Below, one piece after another: positions 55,027-63,335 of a stretch of DNA of 64,000 nucleotides. The stretch spans positions 62,001-126,000 of IMG/VR virus record IMGVR_UViG_3300033571_022897; one strand, given 5' to 3'. The stretch's first letter is position 1. Every line of letters begins with the position of its first letter. The position numbers and the translations under genes are program-made. The notes beneath the pieces were generated by a model. It had not been told where the DNA came from. It made no database searches and was given only the letters and a program-made list of their open reading frames with translations. This DNA comes from a virus.

Positions 55027-56127
55027 TTAGATCTTATCGAATCCGTCTATTATTATGTTAGCCACTTCGCGTCCGTAAATCGCCTCTATCTCGTCTTTGT
55101 TCGCCTTTAAAAACTCCTCTCTGTTGTTCGCATCCGTAGGAGTTCCAATGGAACCAAGTTTCGGAAAAAACGCTGGGGCTTTATTTATCACCCAATCGTT
55201 TTCCGGTTGGTAGAAGTGTGTGACTATGCCGAAATAAGAAGACAGAGTTGTGTTGTAGTATCTGCACAGTAGCGTGGCCAAATACGCAAAAATGGCCTCG
55301 AACTCTACGTAGTAAGTACCTCCTGGTCTTATGTATCCCACTTCGTAACCGGTCTTAACGTAATCGTTCCAAAAATCTAGAGCGGTCTTAATTATGTTTA
55401 TGTCGTGCACGTAGAAACCGTAACCGAATCCGTCAGAAGTCATGCACACGTACTCTTTGATCCCGTCCTCTTCTCCGGATTGCAATACAGGCATTTTTTC
55501 TGGATACGTGTTTATGTCGAAGTTGGGAACGTATTTCTTGAAAAGCTCGTGGAGTTGAGAATCTTTCGACAGTATCGCGTGTTTTAGTGGATCTGTGGGA
55601 GAATCGCCTGTAGGGCCCCAAATATTCGTGATCATGAGGTTGTGTCCCTCTTTGAACTTTTTGGTCAACAAGTCGAAACCGTTCTTTGTTATTTGTTCGT
55701 AACCAGGGAAACCTATCTTGCACCCTATGTCTATGACCATGAATTTTGTGACGTTGTGCTCAATGGCCCAACTCATAGCGTATCTGAATATCGCTGAGGG
55801 ATACCTGTAAGTCTCTTCGGTGTACAACCTTTTGTATTCCATCATGTAGGCTGTTTCGTCCTGTATGTCTAAGACCCTCTCGTACTTTCTGCTCCATTCG
55901 GGACGGTGCTTTTCGAGATCGTCTACTATCAAATTGAAGTTCTCTGGTTTAACATCGTTTAGTAGTTTCGGGGTATTTGTTAGTACAACCACATTTGTGC
56001 CGTCAGGCATGTAGGGAAAGTACTTGATCAACGGCCTAACGTAGTTGTCCCCAGTGAGAACGTAGAAAAAGTAGAAATCTTTCCAGTCTTCTATGTTGTT
56101 AACGAAAAAATCCTTTTTTAGTTCCAT
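55027..56127 (-). CDS. Glycosyltransferase-like protein, paralogue B
   Basis: 366 aa. FYFFYVLTGDNYVRPLIKYF, NVVVLTNTPKLLNDV, DDLEKHRPEWSRKYERVL, YRYPSAIFRYAMSWAIEHNVTKFMVIDIGCKIG: the closest relative of 24773 in this window, with ~80 extra residues. GT-A-like fold assumed. Transcribed away from 54729. Confidence 0.62.
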   Translation of the reverse strand: MELKKDFFVNNIEDWKDFYFFYVLTGDNYVRPLIKYFPYMPDGTNVVVLTNTPKLLNDVKPENFNLIVDDLEKHRPEWSRKYERVLDIQDETAYMMEYKRLYTEETYRYPSAIFRYAMSWAIEHNVTKFMVIDIGCKIGFPGYEQITKNGFDLLTKKFKEGHNLMITNIWGPTGDSPTDPLKHAILSKDSQLHELFKKYVPNFDINTYPEKMPVLQSGEEDGIKEYVCMTSDGFGYGFYVHDINIIKTALDFWNDYVKTGYEVGYIRPGGTYYVEFEAIFAYLATLLCRYYNTTLSSYFGIVTHFYQPENDWVINKAPAFFPKLGSIGTPTDANNREEFLKANKDEIEAIYGREVANIIIDGFDKI

Positions 56128-56187
56128 GTATTTTTATGTTTATGGTTACAAAATTAATTTAAGTGAGCTGCCATGCGCTTTATGGGA

Positions 56188-56706
56188 TCACTTCACCTGG
56201 CTGTATAACGTATCTATGGACCCGGAATTGTGATACTCTGGGTTAGACGGATGCAGTTCTGGGTTGGCTTTAACGTCTCTCTTAAAGAACCTTCCTGCTA
56301 TCGAATCGTTGTAGGCGTCGGTGTGTAGCACTTCCAACTTAAACTGCCAGTATTCTTCGTAGTAGGTCAATTGTTTCTTGGTGAAACACACCTCGAGTAT
56401 CTCCTTTGTGAAGTGTTTCTGGCCAAGGGATTCTATGTCCCTAAGCAGCGGCACGTTGCTGCCGTTGTACTCGAGCCAATTGCTCTCTTTGACCACCTTC
56501 TTTTTCTTGGGTACCCGACCGGGTTTTTCCCACTCGGAGATCTCCTTCTTCGTGAGCTTTTTCGTGAGCCTGTTCTGTAGCGATTTTTTCCCTATGTATA
56601 TCCTTCCGTTGGTGGTGTTCGTGATCATGTACACGAAACCGACTGCTTTATCTGGGAATTGGGAAGCTTCTGTTATTTCTTTACCTTTGTACAACCATTT
56701 ATTCAT
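56188..56706 (-). CDS. GIY-YIG endonuclease-like protein
   Basis: 172 aa. GFVYMITNTTNGRIYIGKKS is the GIY-YIG core (GFVY ... YIG), with basic residues after it (KKLTKKEISEW) and QKHFTKEILEVCF, YYEEYWQFK (Glu metal ligand) later, as in Seg-type phage endonucleases. Likely a free-standing homing or DNA-processing nuclease. Confidence 0.78.
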   Translation of the reverse strand: MNKWLYKGKEITEASQFPDKAVGFVYMITNTTNGRIYIGKKSLQNRLTKKLTKKEISEWEKPGRVPKKKKVVKESNWLEYNGSNVPLLRDIESLGQKHFTKEILEVCFTKKQLTYYEEYWQFKLEVLHTDAYNDSIAGRFFKRDVKANPELHPSNPEYHNSGSIDTLYSQVK

Positions 56707-56713
56707 GCGTTAC

Positions 56714-57451
56714 TTATTTAGTCATTAACTTTTTTACCAAATCAACGTGGCCTTCTCCCGCTATAATGATTGGGATTTTTCCGCTTGAAGAAATCTCTCT
56801 TTGTTTTTTAAGTAAATTAAAATCCCTTGCAAGGTTGAAAGCAACTTGAATGGTATTAACTCCCGTTTCCACATCTCCGTTATCTTCGGGAAAAGATAGT
56901 CGATAAAGCGTATCTATGTCTTGGGGAGTTGGATCCTGCCAATCCTCTATAGGAGGAAATCCCGCTTTTTTCGCGGATTGCTGTAAAAAGATCTTGCCTT
57001 CTTCATCCAGAAAATGGTTTGGAGACATGGTATCTGTTCCTTCTCCCTGTCCTATCATGCTTGCCCAGTTACCGGCTTTTATCTTGCTTTGTGATAGACC
57101 TGTTTGATCCCTTTGAGATTTGTACAGATCCGATTGCTCGTTGTGAACGTCTAATTCGTCCCCGTCCCATGTATCAATGGACGCTCCCATTTCTTCGAAT
57201 TTTGGGACAGCGTAATTCATCTCGTCGTGAAACTGTAAATCGCCATCTTCGTTATTCGCTCCGCCTTCTCCAACGAATACAACGTCTTTCCACATTTCTT
57301 CTGGAACTGTTTTTTTAACGTAATCTACTATGTCATCGATAGCTTTGTGATCTCTGTGAATAACGCCAAAAAGATATCCTCCACCACTAAATTTAATGGT
57401 TTTAACTGGAGGGGAAGCGACCTCCAACAATATATCCATAAGCTTTATCAT
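56714..57451 (-). CDS. Tagged protein 13: MIKLMDILLE leader, TraB/ChaN-like body
   Basis: 245 aa from the ATG 2 nt behind the late-type box; an upstream in-frame start would precede the promoter and is rejected. Leader MIKLMDILLE (cut proposed after Glu10). Body: YLFGVIHRDHKAIDDIVDYV, VVFVGEGGANNEDGD and C-terminal IPIIIAGEGHVDLVKKLM, the GEG/GEGH spacing of the EreA/ChaN/TraB-like fold, whose members act as peptidases or bind haem-like ligands. Function unproven. Confidence 0.75.
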   Translation of the reverse strand: MIKLMDILLEVASPPVKTIKFSGGGYLFGVIHRDHKAIDDIVDYVKKTVPEEMWKDVVFVGEGGANNEDGDLQFHDEMNYAVPKFEEMGASIDTWDGDELDVHNEQSDLYKSQRDQTGLSQSKIKAGNWASMIGQGEGTDTMSPNHFLDEEGKIFLQQSAKKAGFPPIEDWQDPTPQDIDTLYRLSFPEDNGDVETGVNTIQVAFNLARDFNLLKKQREISSSGKIPIIIAGEGHVDLVKKLMTK

Positions 57452-57453
57452 GG

Positions 57454-57463
57454 TTATAAATAT
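57454..57463 (-). promoter_or_regulatory. Late-type promoter motif GATATTTATAA (minus strand)
   Basis: Minus-strand GATATTTATAACCATG; fixes the start of the 57451 gene. Confidence 0.65.
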
Positions 57464-57750
57464 CAACTGTCCCAACGAACGACGAAAGTCACATCAGTGT
57501 TTGCAGGAATCGGATGAGGAGAGGATAGCTTACCGACCACAAGCAGATCATCCGAGTCGTTATATAGGCCGATAGCTGTAGCGTAAGGGTGGAAATCCGA
57601 TCCAGTAATGGCATTGATGTATGACCCGGTTGTACCAGCTTGGGTCGCGCTGTTGTTTAGTGTGTAATTGAAATCGTTCTCCGAAACCCTGCACCGAACG
57701 GTGTTTTCGTATATCGTTGTTTCTGCAAGAAATCCTAGCGAGTATGACAT
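57463..57750 (-). CDS. Small virion-structural-type protein, 95 aa
   Basis: SYINAITGSDFHPYATAIGLYNDSDDLLVVGKLSSPHPIP is a conserved stretch I associate with small structural proteins near fibre genes of T4-like marine phages; beta-rich. Likely a virion component. Confidence 0.68.
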   Translation of the reverse strand: MSYSLGFLAETTIYENTVRCRVSENDFNYTLNNSATQAGTTGSYINAITGSDFHPYATAIGLYNDSDDLLVVGKLSSPHPIPANTDVTFVVRWDS

Positions 57751-57768
57751 ATTATTTGCTTTAATTTA

Positions 57769-58722
57769 TCAAGATGGACAAGGACCAAGAGCGTTATACA
57801 ACTCTACATTTACTAATTGTGCTCCGCTAGGACCGCTGTTTGTGGACCCTCCAGTAGATAGCCAATAAGACCCATCAGAAGTGGCTTTAAATACGGTAGC
57901 TTGTGTTGTTATTCCATCGGAACTTTGTCCGCTTACAAAGCCGAAATATCCTTCTGGAACTCCTTGGGTGTATGCGTATTTTCCGGTGGTACACGATTGT
58001 ATGAAATACCACAATTTTGGATTCAATCCCGGACAGAATTTATTTGTTTTGTATAACTTTCCTACGGCAGGATTTTCTGGTACACCTGTAGCTATTTGAT
58101 AGATTTGATTGTCATCTACATCTCTGATATATTTGTAATCGTATACAGGTATAGTTCTAGAGGAATCATAGAATATTCGTCCGTATTGATACAAGTACCC
58201 CGTAGATATGTAGACTACGGTCGTATCGACTTTTTGACAAACTTCGTCTGTGCTCTGTCCCAACACTACGCGAACGTTTCCTCCAGTCATGGGTATTATA
58301 GAAACTGTAGGACTCGGGGTAACAGTTAGGCTCGGAGTTATTGTAGGCGTTACGCTGATGCTTGGTGTCAAAGTGGGAGATATGCTTATTGTAGGAGTTA
58401 CAGTAATACTAGGAGTTACGCTAATCGTAGGCGTAGCGCTAGGAGTTGCGGGAGGCAACGAACCTAAATAAGCGTCTGTATAAGTCTTACAATCCCAACA
58501 ATCGGTCTTTATTCTAATTATGGAAGTACCCCGTGGTACAACGTGAGACGTATAACCAGAGAGTAGAGTTCCCCTAGGTATGTTTATTTCGAACGGTTCG
58601 CTAAAGCCGTCTAAATTAGAATACAGATTGAATGGACCCACAGGACCCTTGGTGTCGCCTACGTAATCTCCGAAGGTTGCCGTGATCTTAACTGAGTATT
58701 CCGTGTATTCGTAGAATGGCAT
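57769..58722 (-). CDS. PT-repeat fibre-like protein, short form (317 aa)
   Basis: Three parts: an N-terminal domain (1-~90; YSNLDGFSEPFEINIPRGTLLSG, RIKTDCWDC) shared with the two following proteins; a TPTISV-type hexapeptide region (~92-145); and a C-terminal domain (~146-317) with YQIATGVPENPAV and aromatic strands. Looks like a virion adhesin: anchor, stalk, variable tip. Confidence 0.72.
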   Translation of the reverse strand: MPFYEYTEYSVKITATFGDYVGDTKGPVGPFNLYSNLDGFSEPFEINIPRGTLLSGYTSHVVPRGTSIIRIKTDCWDCKTYTDAYLGSLPPATPSATPTISVTPSITVTPTISISPTLTPSISVTPTITPSLTVTPSPTVSIIPMTGGNVRVVLGQSTDEVCQKVDTTVVYISTGYLYQYGRIFYDSSRTIPVYDYKYIRDVDDNQIYQIATGVPENPAVGKLYKTNKFCPGLNPKLWYFIQSCTTGKYAYTQGVPEGYFGFVSGQSSDGITTQATVFKATSDGSYWLSTGGSTNSGPSGAQLVNVELYNALGPCPS

Positions 58723-58739
58723 ATCTTAATCTATTATTT

Positions 58740-59714
58740 TTATGGACAAGGAACGCCTTCATCAGAACCTGCGGAGTAAATTCTAAAAGTTCTGCTTAAG
58801 CTTGTACTGGATGTTATAGTTGCAGACCATGGAGTACTCTTTCCGCAATATGCGCCTGTACCAGTGGGACAAACTCCGGCCGAGGTGCCAGCTCCATCGA
58901 ATTTTATATCTGCTCCACCGTTGTCTGTTATACCCACGTAAAGTGTGTTACCAGATAAGAAATCTGTTATCACCCCTATGGACAAACAGGTCGTATTAGA
59001 ACTACCTGTTCCCAATTCCGTCCAACTTCCAGCCCCTATTTTATACCATATTCTAGGGGGTATACCGATATTTATTATGTCATCTACAGACTGGTATATA
59101 GTGATTTGAGGATTCGGAGGAGTTATGGTTGGAGTTCTACTTATCGTCGGAGTTATAGTTATTGTCGGTGTCACGCTTATAGTAGGAGTTTTCGTAACAC
59201 TCGGAGTGATGCTTATAGTAGGAGTGACGCTTATGGTAGGAGTAATAGTTGCGGTTACACTTATAGTGGGAGTTACGGTTCTAGTAGGACTGATGCTTAT
59301 AGTAGGAGTGATAGTTGGAGTTACACTTATACTAGCTGTTCTAGTAGGAGTTAAGCTTATAGTGGCAGTTTTAGTAACGCTAATCGTGGGAGTTAAGCTT
59401 ATAGTGGCTGTTATAGAAGGAGTTATAGAAGGCGTCAGACTTATGGTTTGAGTAGGAGTAATTGTCGGTGTGGGACTGGGTTGCACTAGATACACTATTG
59501 CCGAATTGTAACATGTGGGACCTTTAGAGATCAGTTTTAAATTTGTTGCGTAATCGGGAATGTTAGAAATTATGAAACCAGCCAATAAGTCGGTCTTTTT
59601 AGCATTTACGTACACAGGTACACAGTATCCGTCCGCGTTGGAATACACGTCGATATAATCCCCGACATCGGCTCCTACTGTTCTTAGTGTTACTACGGCT
59701 GCTACTGTTGACAT
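58740..59714 (-). CDS. PT-repeat fibre-like protein, middle form (324 aa)
   Basis: N-terminal shared domain (1-~78; SNADGYCVPVYVNAKKTDLLAG), TPTISV repeats (~79-198), C-terminal tip domain (~200-324; YQSVDDIINIGIPPRIWYKI and an end GVPCP). A late-type box lies upstream at 59718. Same architecture as the neighbours. Confidence 0.74.
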   Translation of the reverse strand: MSTVAAVVTLRTVGADVGDYIDVYSNADGYCVPVYVNAKKTDLLAGFIISNIPDYATNLKLISKGPTCYNSAIVYLVQPSPTPTITPTQTISLTPSITPSITATISLTPTISVTKTATISLTPTRTASISVTPTITPTISISPTRTVTPTISVTATITPTISVTPTISITPSVTKTPTISVTPTITITPTISRTPTITPPNPQITIYQSVDDIINIGIPPRIWYKIGAGSWTELGTGSSNTTCLSIGVITDFLSGNTLYVGITDNGGADIKFDGAGTSAGVCPTGTGAYCGKSTPWSATITSSTSLSRTFRIYSAGSDEGVPCP

Positions 59715-59717
59715 CTA

Positions 59718-59730
59718 TTTATAAATATAT
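59718..59730 (-). promoter_or_regulatory. Late-type promoter motif (minus strand)
   Basis: Minus-strand ATATATTTATAAATAGATG; the box ends 3-5 nt before the ATG at 59714. Confidence 0.6.
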
Positions 59731-59750
59731 TTGAATTTATTTCTCATCAT

Positions 59751-62700
59751 TTAGCAGATTATGTTACCATCAGCTGTTATGTATATGTAGTTAGCTCCGG
59801 GCTCTGGTAAGAACGATACTACACATTCATTTCCTCCAGTAGTTGGACATCCCGCGCCGAATCCTACGTTTGCTTGTAATCTTTGATTTCCAGCGCCAGC
59901 GCTATCTGTCGTGAAATCTATAGTTTTATTTGCTGCTGGAGTGAGAGTGGCAACTAAATTACAGGATGTCGATAGAGATTGTATAAAGGTAGTAGTACTA
60001 TCTATAGTATAGTACAGATCTGCTGCTCCATTGTTATATTTAGCGTATACGTATACTGTTGGAGGAGCAGGTGGCGTGCTAGTTATACTGATAGTCGGAG
60101 TCCTAGTAGGAGTTATGCTTATCGTAGGAGTTAAACTCTTTGTTAGGGTTATTGTGGGCGTTCTAGTCGGTGTTATACTGATAGTGGGAGTGATAGTTTT
60201 TGTAACGCTTATCGTGGGAGTTGTTGTAATTGAAGGCGTCCTAGATATAGTAGGCGTTGGAGTAGGAGGTATGTTACAAGCAGTGTTTATAACTACAGTA
60301 ACAGTCGAGTTATTCGCTACTACAAACGTACTACCGTTTACGTATGAAACTCCGTTAACCTCCACTTGATTGACTTTTTGATAACCGTAAGAAGTACCCA
60401 CAGAACAACCAGTTCCTACAGTATCTCCATTTACGAATTTAGCACCGCTTTGTCCTGGGGTCCAAGTAATTGCTCCACCAGCTCCTTGACCCGGTTGAGT
60501 GTTATCTCCTCCCAAACAATTACATAGGTCCGTATCAGTTCCTCCTACCCAAACTGTAGCGTAAGATCCGCTAACACTGAGAGTCTCTGCTACTGGATCT
60601 GATAGCGTCCATGTAAATCTTCCTGTTCCCCTATCGTAAGACGTGTAAGTTAAAGTTACGTTATCTTTGTAATCGGTGGGAGAAGGCGTCGGTGTTAATG
60701 AGACAGTCGGGGTTGTCGTTGGAGTTAGGCTTATAGTAGCAGTTCTAGTAGGAGTTACAGTAGGGGTAGGACTAGGAGCAGGTATACAAGCCGTGTTTAT
60801 TGAAACTGTTACCGTAGACTGACCGTCCTGCGTTACCCAAGATTGTCCATTACTTTTCACGTCTCCGTTTGTGGATCCGTGATTTATGGTCATAGAATTG
60901 TCTTTAGCGTGAGAATAAGTGTTAGTAACACCTAAACCAGCAACGCTTTTAGTTCCCGCTTCTCCCTGAAGCCACGTTACAGTAGCGAGTATATAGGATC
61001 CTCCAGCTGCATTAGTACATGTGCTTCCATCGCTATACGTAGTGACTGACGCATAAGTTATCGTAATGTCTTCTCCAACCGCAGTATTTAAATTAAAATA
61101 GAAAGTGTCGTTTGTATTATCGAAGGACACGAACGATAGTGTGGCATCGGTAGCGTAGTCAGTAGGAGAAGGCGTTACTGTCACAGAAGGAGTTCTTGTT
61201 GTCGTAGGAGAAACTGTGGGGGTTCTTGATATGGTAGGAGTTATGCTAGGAGTAAGGCTGATTGTAGGTGTTAAGCTTATTGTCGGCGTTAAGCTTATTG
61301 TTGGAGTGCGAGTTACTGTTGCAGTAATGCTGATTGTAGGAGTTAAACTTATGGTAGGCGTAACGCTAATGGTACGTGTAACGCTTATGGTGGGAGTCAC
61401 GGTTTTTGTTACACTTATAGTGGGAGTTAAACTTATAGTTGCTGTTGCTGTTACAGTAGGAGTTATGCTGATGGTTGGAGTTGGCGTTATGGTCCGAGTT
61501 ATGCTTATAGTAGGCGTAGAGGTTACAGTCGGCGTTACACTTATGGTTGGAGTTGCCGTAGCGGTTTGAGTTACGCTTATTGTAGGAGTAATAGTTGGCG
61601 TAGCGGTGACAGTTGCTGTTTGTGTTATGCTTATGGTCGGGGTAGTTGTAACAGTTTGAGTTACACTTATGGTTGGAGTAACGGTTGTGGTAGGAGTGAC
61701 ACTGATAGTGGGAGTAGCTGTTTTGGTTACACTAATGGTCGGCGTAATAGTCGTTGTAGGAGTGATGCTTATCGTAGGAGTAACACTTATGGTAGGAGTT
61801 GCTGTAGCAGTTTGAGTTATGCTAATAGTAGGAGTAACACTTATGGTAGGAGTTGCTGTAGCAGTTTGAGTTATGCTAATAGTAGGAGTAACAGTCTTAG
61901 TCACACTAATAGTAGGAGTGACACTGATAGTGGGAGTAATTGTTACTGTAGCAGTGATGCTAATAGTGGGAGTTAAGCTTATTGTTGGAGTTACACTTAT
62001 AGTTGGTGTTAAACTTATGGTCGGAGTGATGCTTATAGTCGGAGTAACCGTTTTAGTAACACTAATTGTAGGCGTAATGCTTATAGTTGGAGTGGTGGTC
62101 CTAGTCGGTGTTATGCTAATAGTTGGCGTACTTGTTATTGAGGGAGTTACGCTGATGGTGGGAGTAATGGTAATGGTAGGCGTTATACTTATGGTCGGAG
62201 TTACTGTCTTAGTTACGCTTATGGTTGGCGTTAAACTAATAGTAGGAGTTAAGCTTATAGTAGCAGTTCTAGTAGGCGTAATGCTTATAGTAGGAGTTAC
62301 ACTTATTGTAGCGGTCACGCTCAGGAAAGGCGTTAATGTAACAGTGGGAGTTACACTTATAGTCGGTGTTAAACTTATGGTAGGAGTTCTACTTGGAGTG
62401 ATGCTTATAGTGGGAGTTACGCTTATGGTAGGAGTAACCGTTGTGGTTACACTTATAGTGGGAGTGACGCTTGTTGTAGGAGTGACAGTTTTTGTTACGC
62501 TTATCGTTGGAGTAGTGCTAATTGTGGGAGTGATAGTTTTTGTAACGCTTATTGTCGGTGTAACGCTAATCGTAGGTGTTCTAGTTGGAGTAATGCTGAT
62601 TGTGGGCGTTACACTAATAGTTGGCGTTACACTTATGGTGGGAGTTGCGGTATTAGTTACACTAATAGTAGGAGTTAAGCTGATAGTTTGAGTTACGCTT

Positions 62701-63332
62701 ATGGTCGGAGTGACGCTTATTGTCGGCGTTACACTCGCACCAGGGGATACAGTTATTGATGGAGTAATGCTGATGGTTGGGGTAATGGTTACCGTAGGCG
62801 TAATGCTTATTGTGGGAGTGACACTAATTGTTTGGGTAACGCTTATGGTGGGTGTAGCGGTTTGAGTAACTGTAACGGTTTGAGTTACACTAATTGTCGG
62901 AGTTAAGCTGGGGGTAGCTGTAAATGTTATTGAGGGGGTTAGAGTTATGCTCGGGCTCGGTGTTGACGTGACGCTTACGCTTATGGTAGGAGTTATAGTG
63001 GGTGTTATGCTGATAGTGGGAGTAACAGAGGTCGTAACACTGGGAGATACGCTCACTGTTGGGGTAACTGAGGGGCTCGCATTAACGGAGACTAGATATA
63101 AATCTAAACAATTGGTACAACCTTCGCAATGAGCACAAACTCGTATTATGCTGGTGTCGGGAGGAACTGTATTACAAGTATATCCGCTTAACAAATACGC
63201 AGTGGGAATCTTTCTTACTATGGGCATTTTAAAGCCATCGCCATTAACAAAAATATCGCAATACTCAGAGCTCACATCGAGTCCAGCTGAGCTTAGGGTT
63301 ATTGTTACCGATTTGTATTTAGCGTCTGCCAC
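59751..63332 (-). CDS. Giant PT-repeat fibre-like protein, 1193 aa
   Basis: Residues 1-~82: shared N-terminal domain (FVNGDGFKMPIVRKIPTAYL, CEGCTNC). ~83-722: about 105 hexapeptides of the type TPTISV / TPTISI, with K, Q, R and A variants. ~725-850 and ~884-1017: two related beta-sandwich domains (both begin DY..(D/N)(A/V)TLS or TLTYTSY and end INTAC). Short PT links between them. ~1089-1193: C-terminal tip (YVYAKYNNGAADLYYT ... YITADGNIIC). Likely trimeric fibre or surface adhesin that contacts the host; no signal peptide. Repeat copies differ mostly at third codon positions, so the protein, not the DNA, is under selection. Confidence 0.82.
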   Translation of the reverse strand: MADAKYKSVTITLSSAGLDVSSEYCDIFVNGDGFKMPIVRKIPTAYLLSGYTCNTVPPDTSIIRVCAHCEGCTNCLDLYLVSVNASPSVTPTVSVSPSVTTSVTPTISITPTITPTISVSVTSTPSPSITLTPSITFTATPSLTPTISVTQTVTVTQTATPTISVTQTISVTPTISITPTVTITPTISITPSITVSPGASVTPTISVTPTISVTQTISLTPTISVTNTATPTISVTPTISVTPTISITPTRTPTISVTPTISVTKTITPTISTTPTISVTKTVTPTTSVTPTISVTTTVTPTISVTPTISITPSRTPTISLTPTISVTPTVTLTPFLSVTATISVTPTISITPTRTATISLTPTISLTPTISVTKTVTPTISITPTITITPTISVTPSITSTPTISITPTRTTTPTISITPTISVTKTVTPTISITPTISLTPTISVTPTISLTPTISITATVTITPTISVTPTISVTKTVTPTISITQTATATPTISVTPTISITQTATATPTISVTPTISITPTTTITPTISVTKTATPTISVTPTTTVTPTISVTQTVTTTPTISITQTATVTATPTITPTISVTQTATATPTISVTPTVTSTPTISITRTITPTPTISITPTVTATATISLTPTISVTKTVTPTISVTRTISVTPTISLTPTISITATVTRTPTISLTPTISLTPTISLTPSITPTISRTPTVSPTTTRTPSVTVTPSPTDYATDATLSFVSFDNTNDTFYFNLNTAVGEDITITYASVTTYSDGSTCTNAAGGSYILATVTWLQGEAGTKSVAGLGVTNTYSHAKDNSMTINHGSTNGDVKSNGQSWVTQDGQSTVTVSINTACIPAPSPTPTVTPTRTATISLTPTTTPTVSLTPTPSPTDYKDNVTLTYTSYDRGTGRFTWTLSDPVAETLSVSGSYATVWVGGTDTDLCNCLGGDNTQPGQGAGGAITWTPGQSGAKFVNGDTVGTGCSVGTSYGYQKVNQVEVNGVSYVNGSTFVVANNSTVTVVINTACNIPPTPTPTISRTPSITTTPTISVTKTITPTISITPTRTPTITLTKSLTPTISITPTRTPTISITSTPPAPPTVYVYAKYNNGAADLYYTIDSTTTFIQSLSTSCNLVATLTPAANKTIDFTTDSAGAGNQRLQANVGFGAGCPTTGGNECVVSFLPEPGANYIYITADGNIIC
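61160..63085 (-). repeat. ~18-bp-period coding repeat array (TPTISV hexads)
   Basis: About 105 units of 6 codons inside the 1193-aa protein. DNA units diverge at synonymous sites, which argues against recent slippage. Smaller arrays occur in the three neighbouring fibre genes. Confidence 0.9.
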
Positions 63333-63335
63333 TTT

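Noticed and set aside
55013-55031. Bidirectional terminator between convergent genes
   Set aside because: ATCTAA/TTTAGAT pairing is short and A/T-only with no clear U-tract; too weak to call.
6564-59730. Reading the ATATTTATA boxes as T4 late promoters for antisense RNAs
   Set aside because: The reverse complement is the T4 late box, but the boxes sit 2-29 nt before start codons on both strands in gene orientation, so sense promotion is simpler.
59106-62691. Long plus-strand ORFs opposite the fibre genes (VGVTLIVGV-type)
   Set aside because: They are mirror images of the TPTISV repeats: the reverse frame of these codons has no stops. Composition is absurdly repetitive and hydrophobic.
61160-63085. 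Possible CRISPR array
   Set aside because: The repeats are contiguous 18-bp coding units without spacers and stay in one frame.
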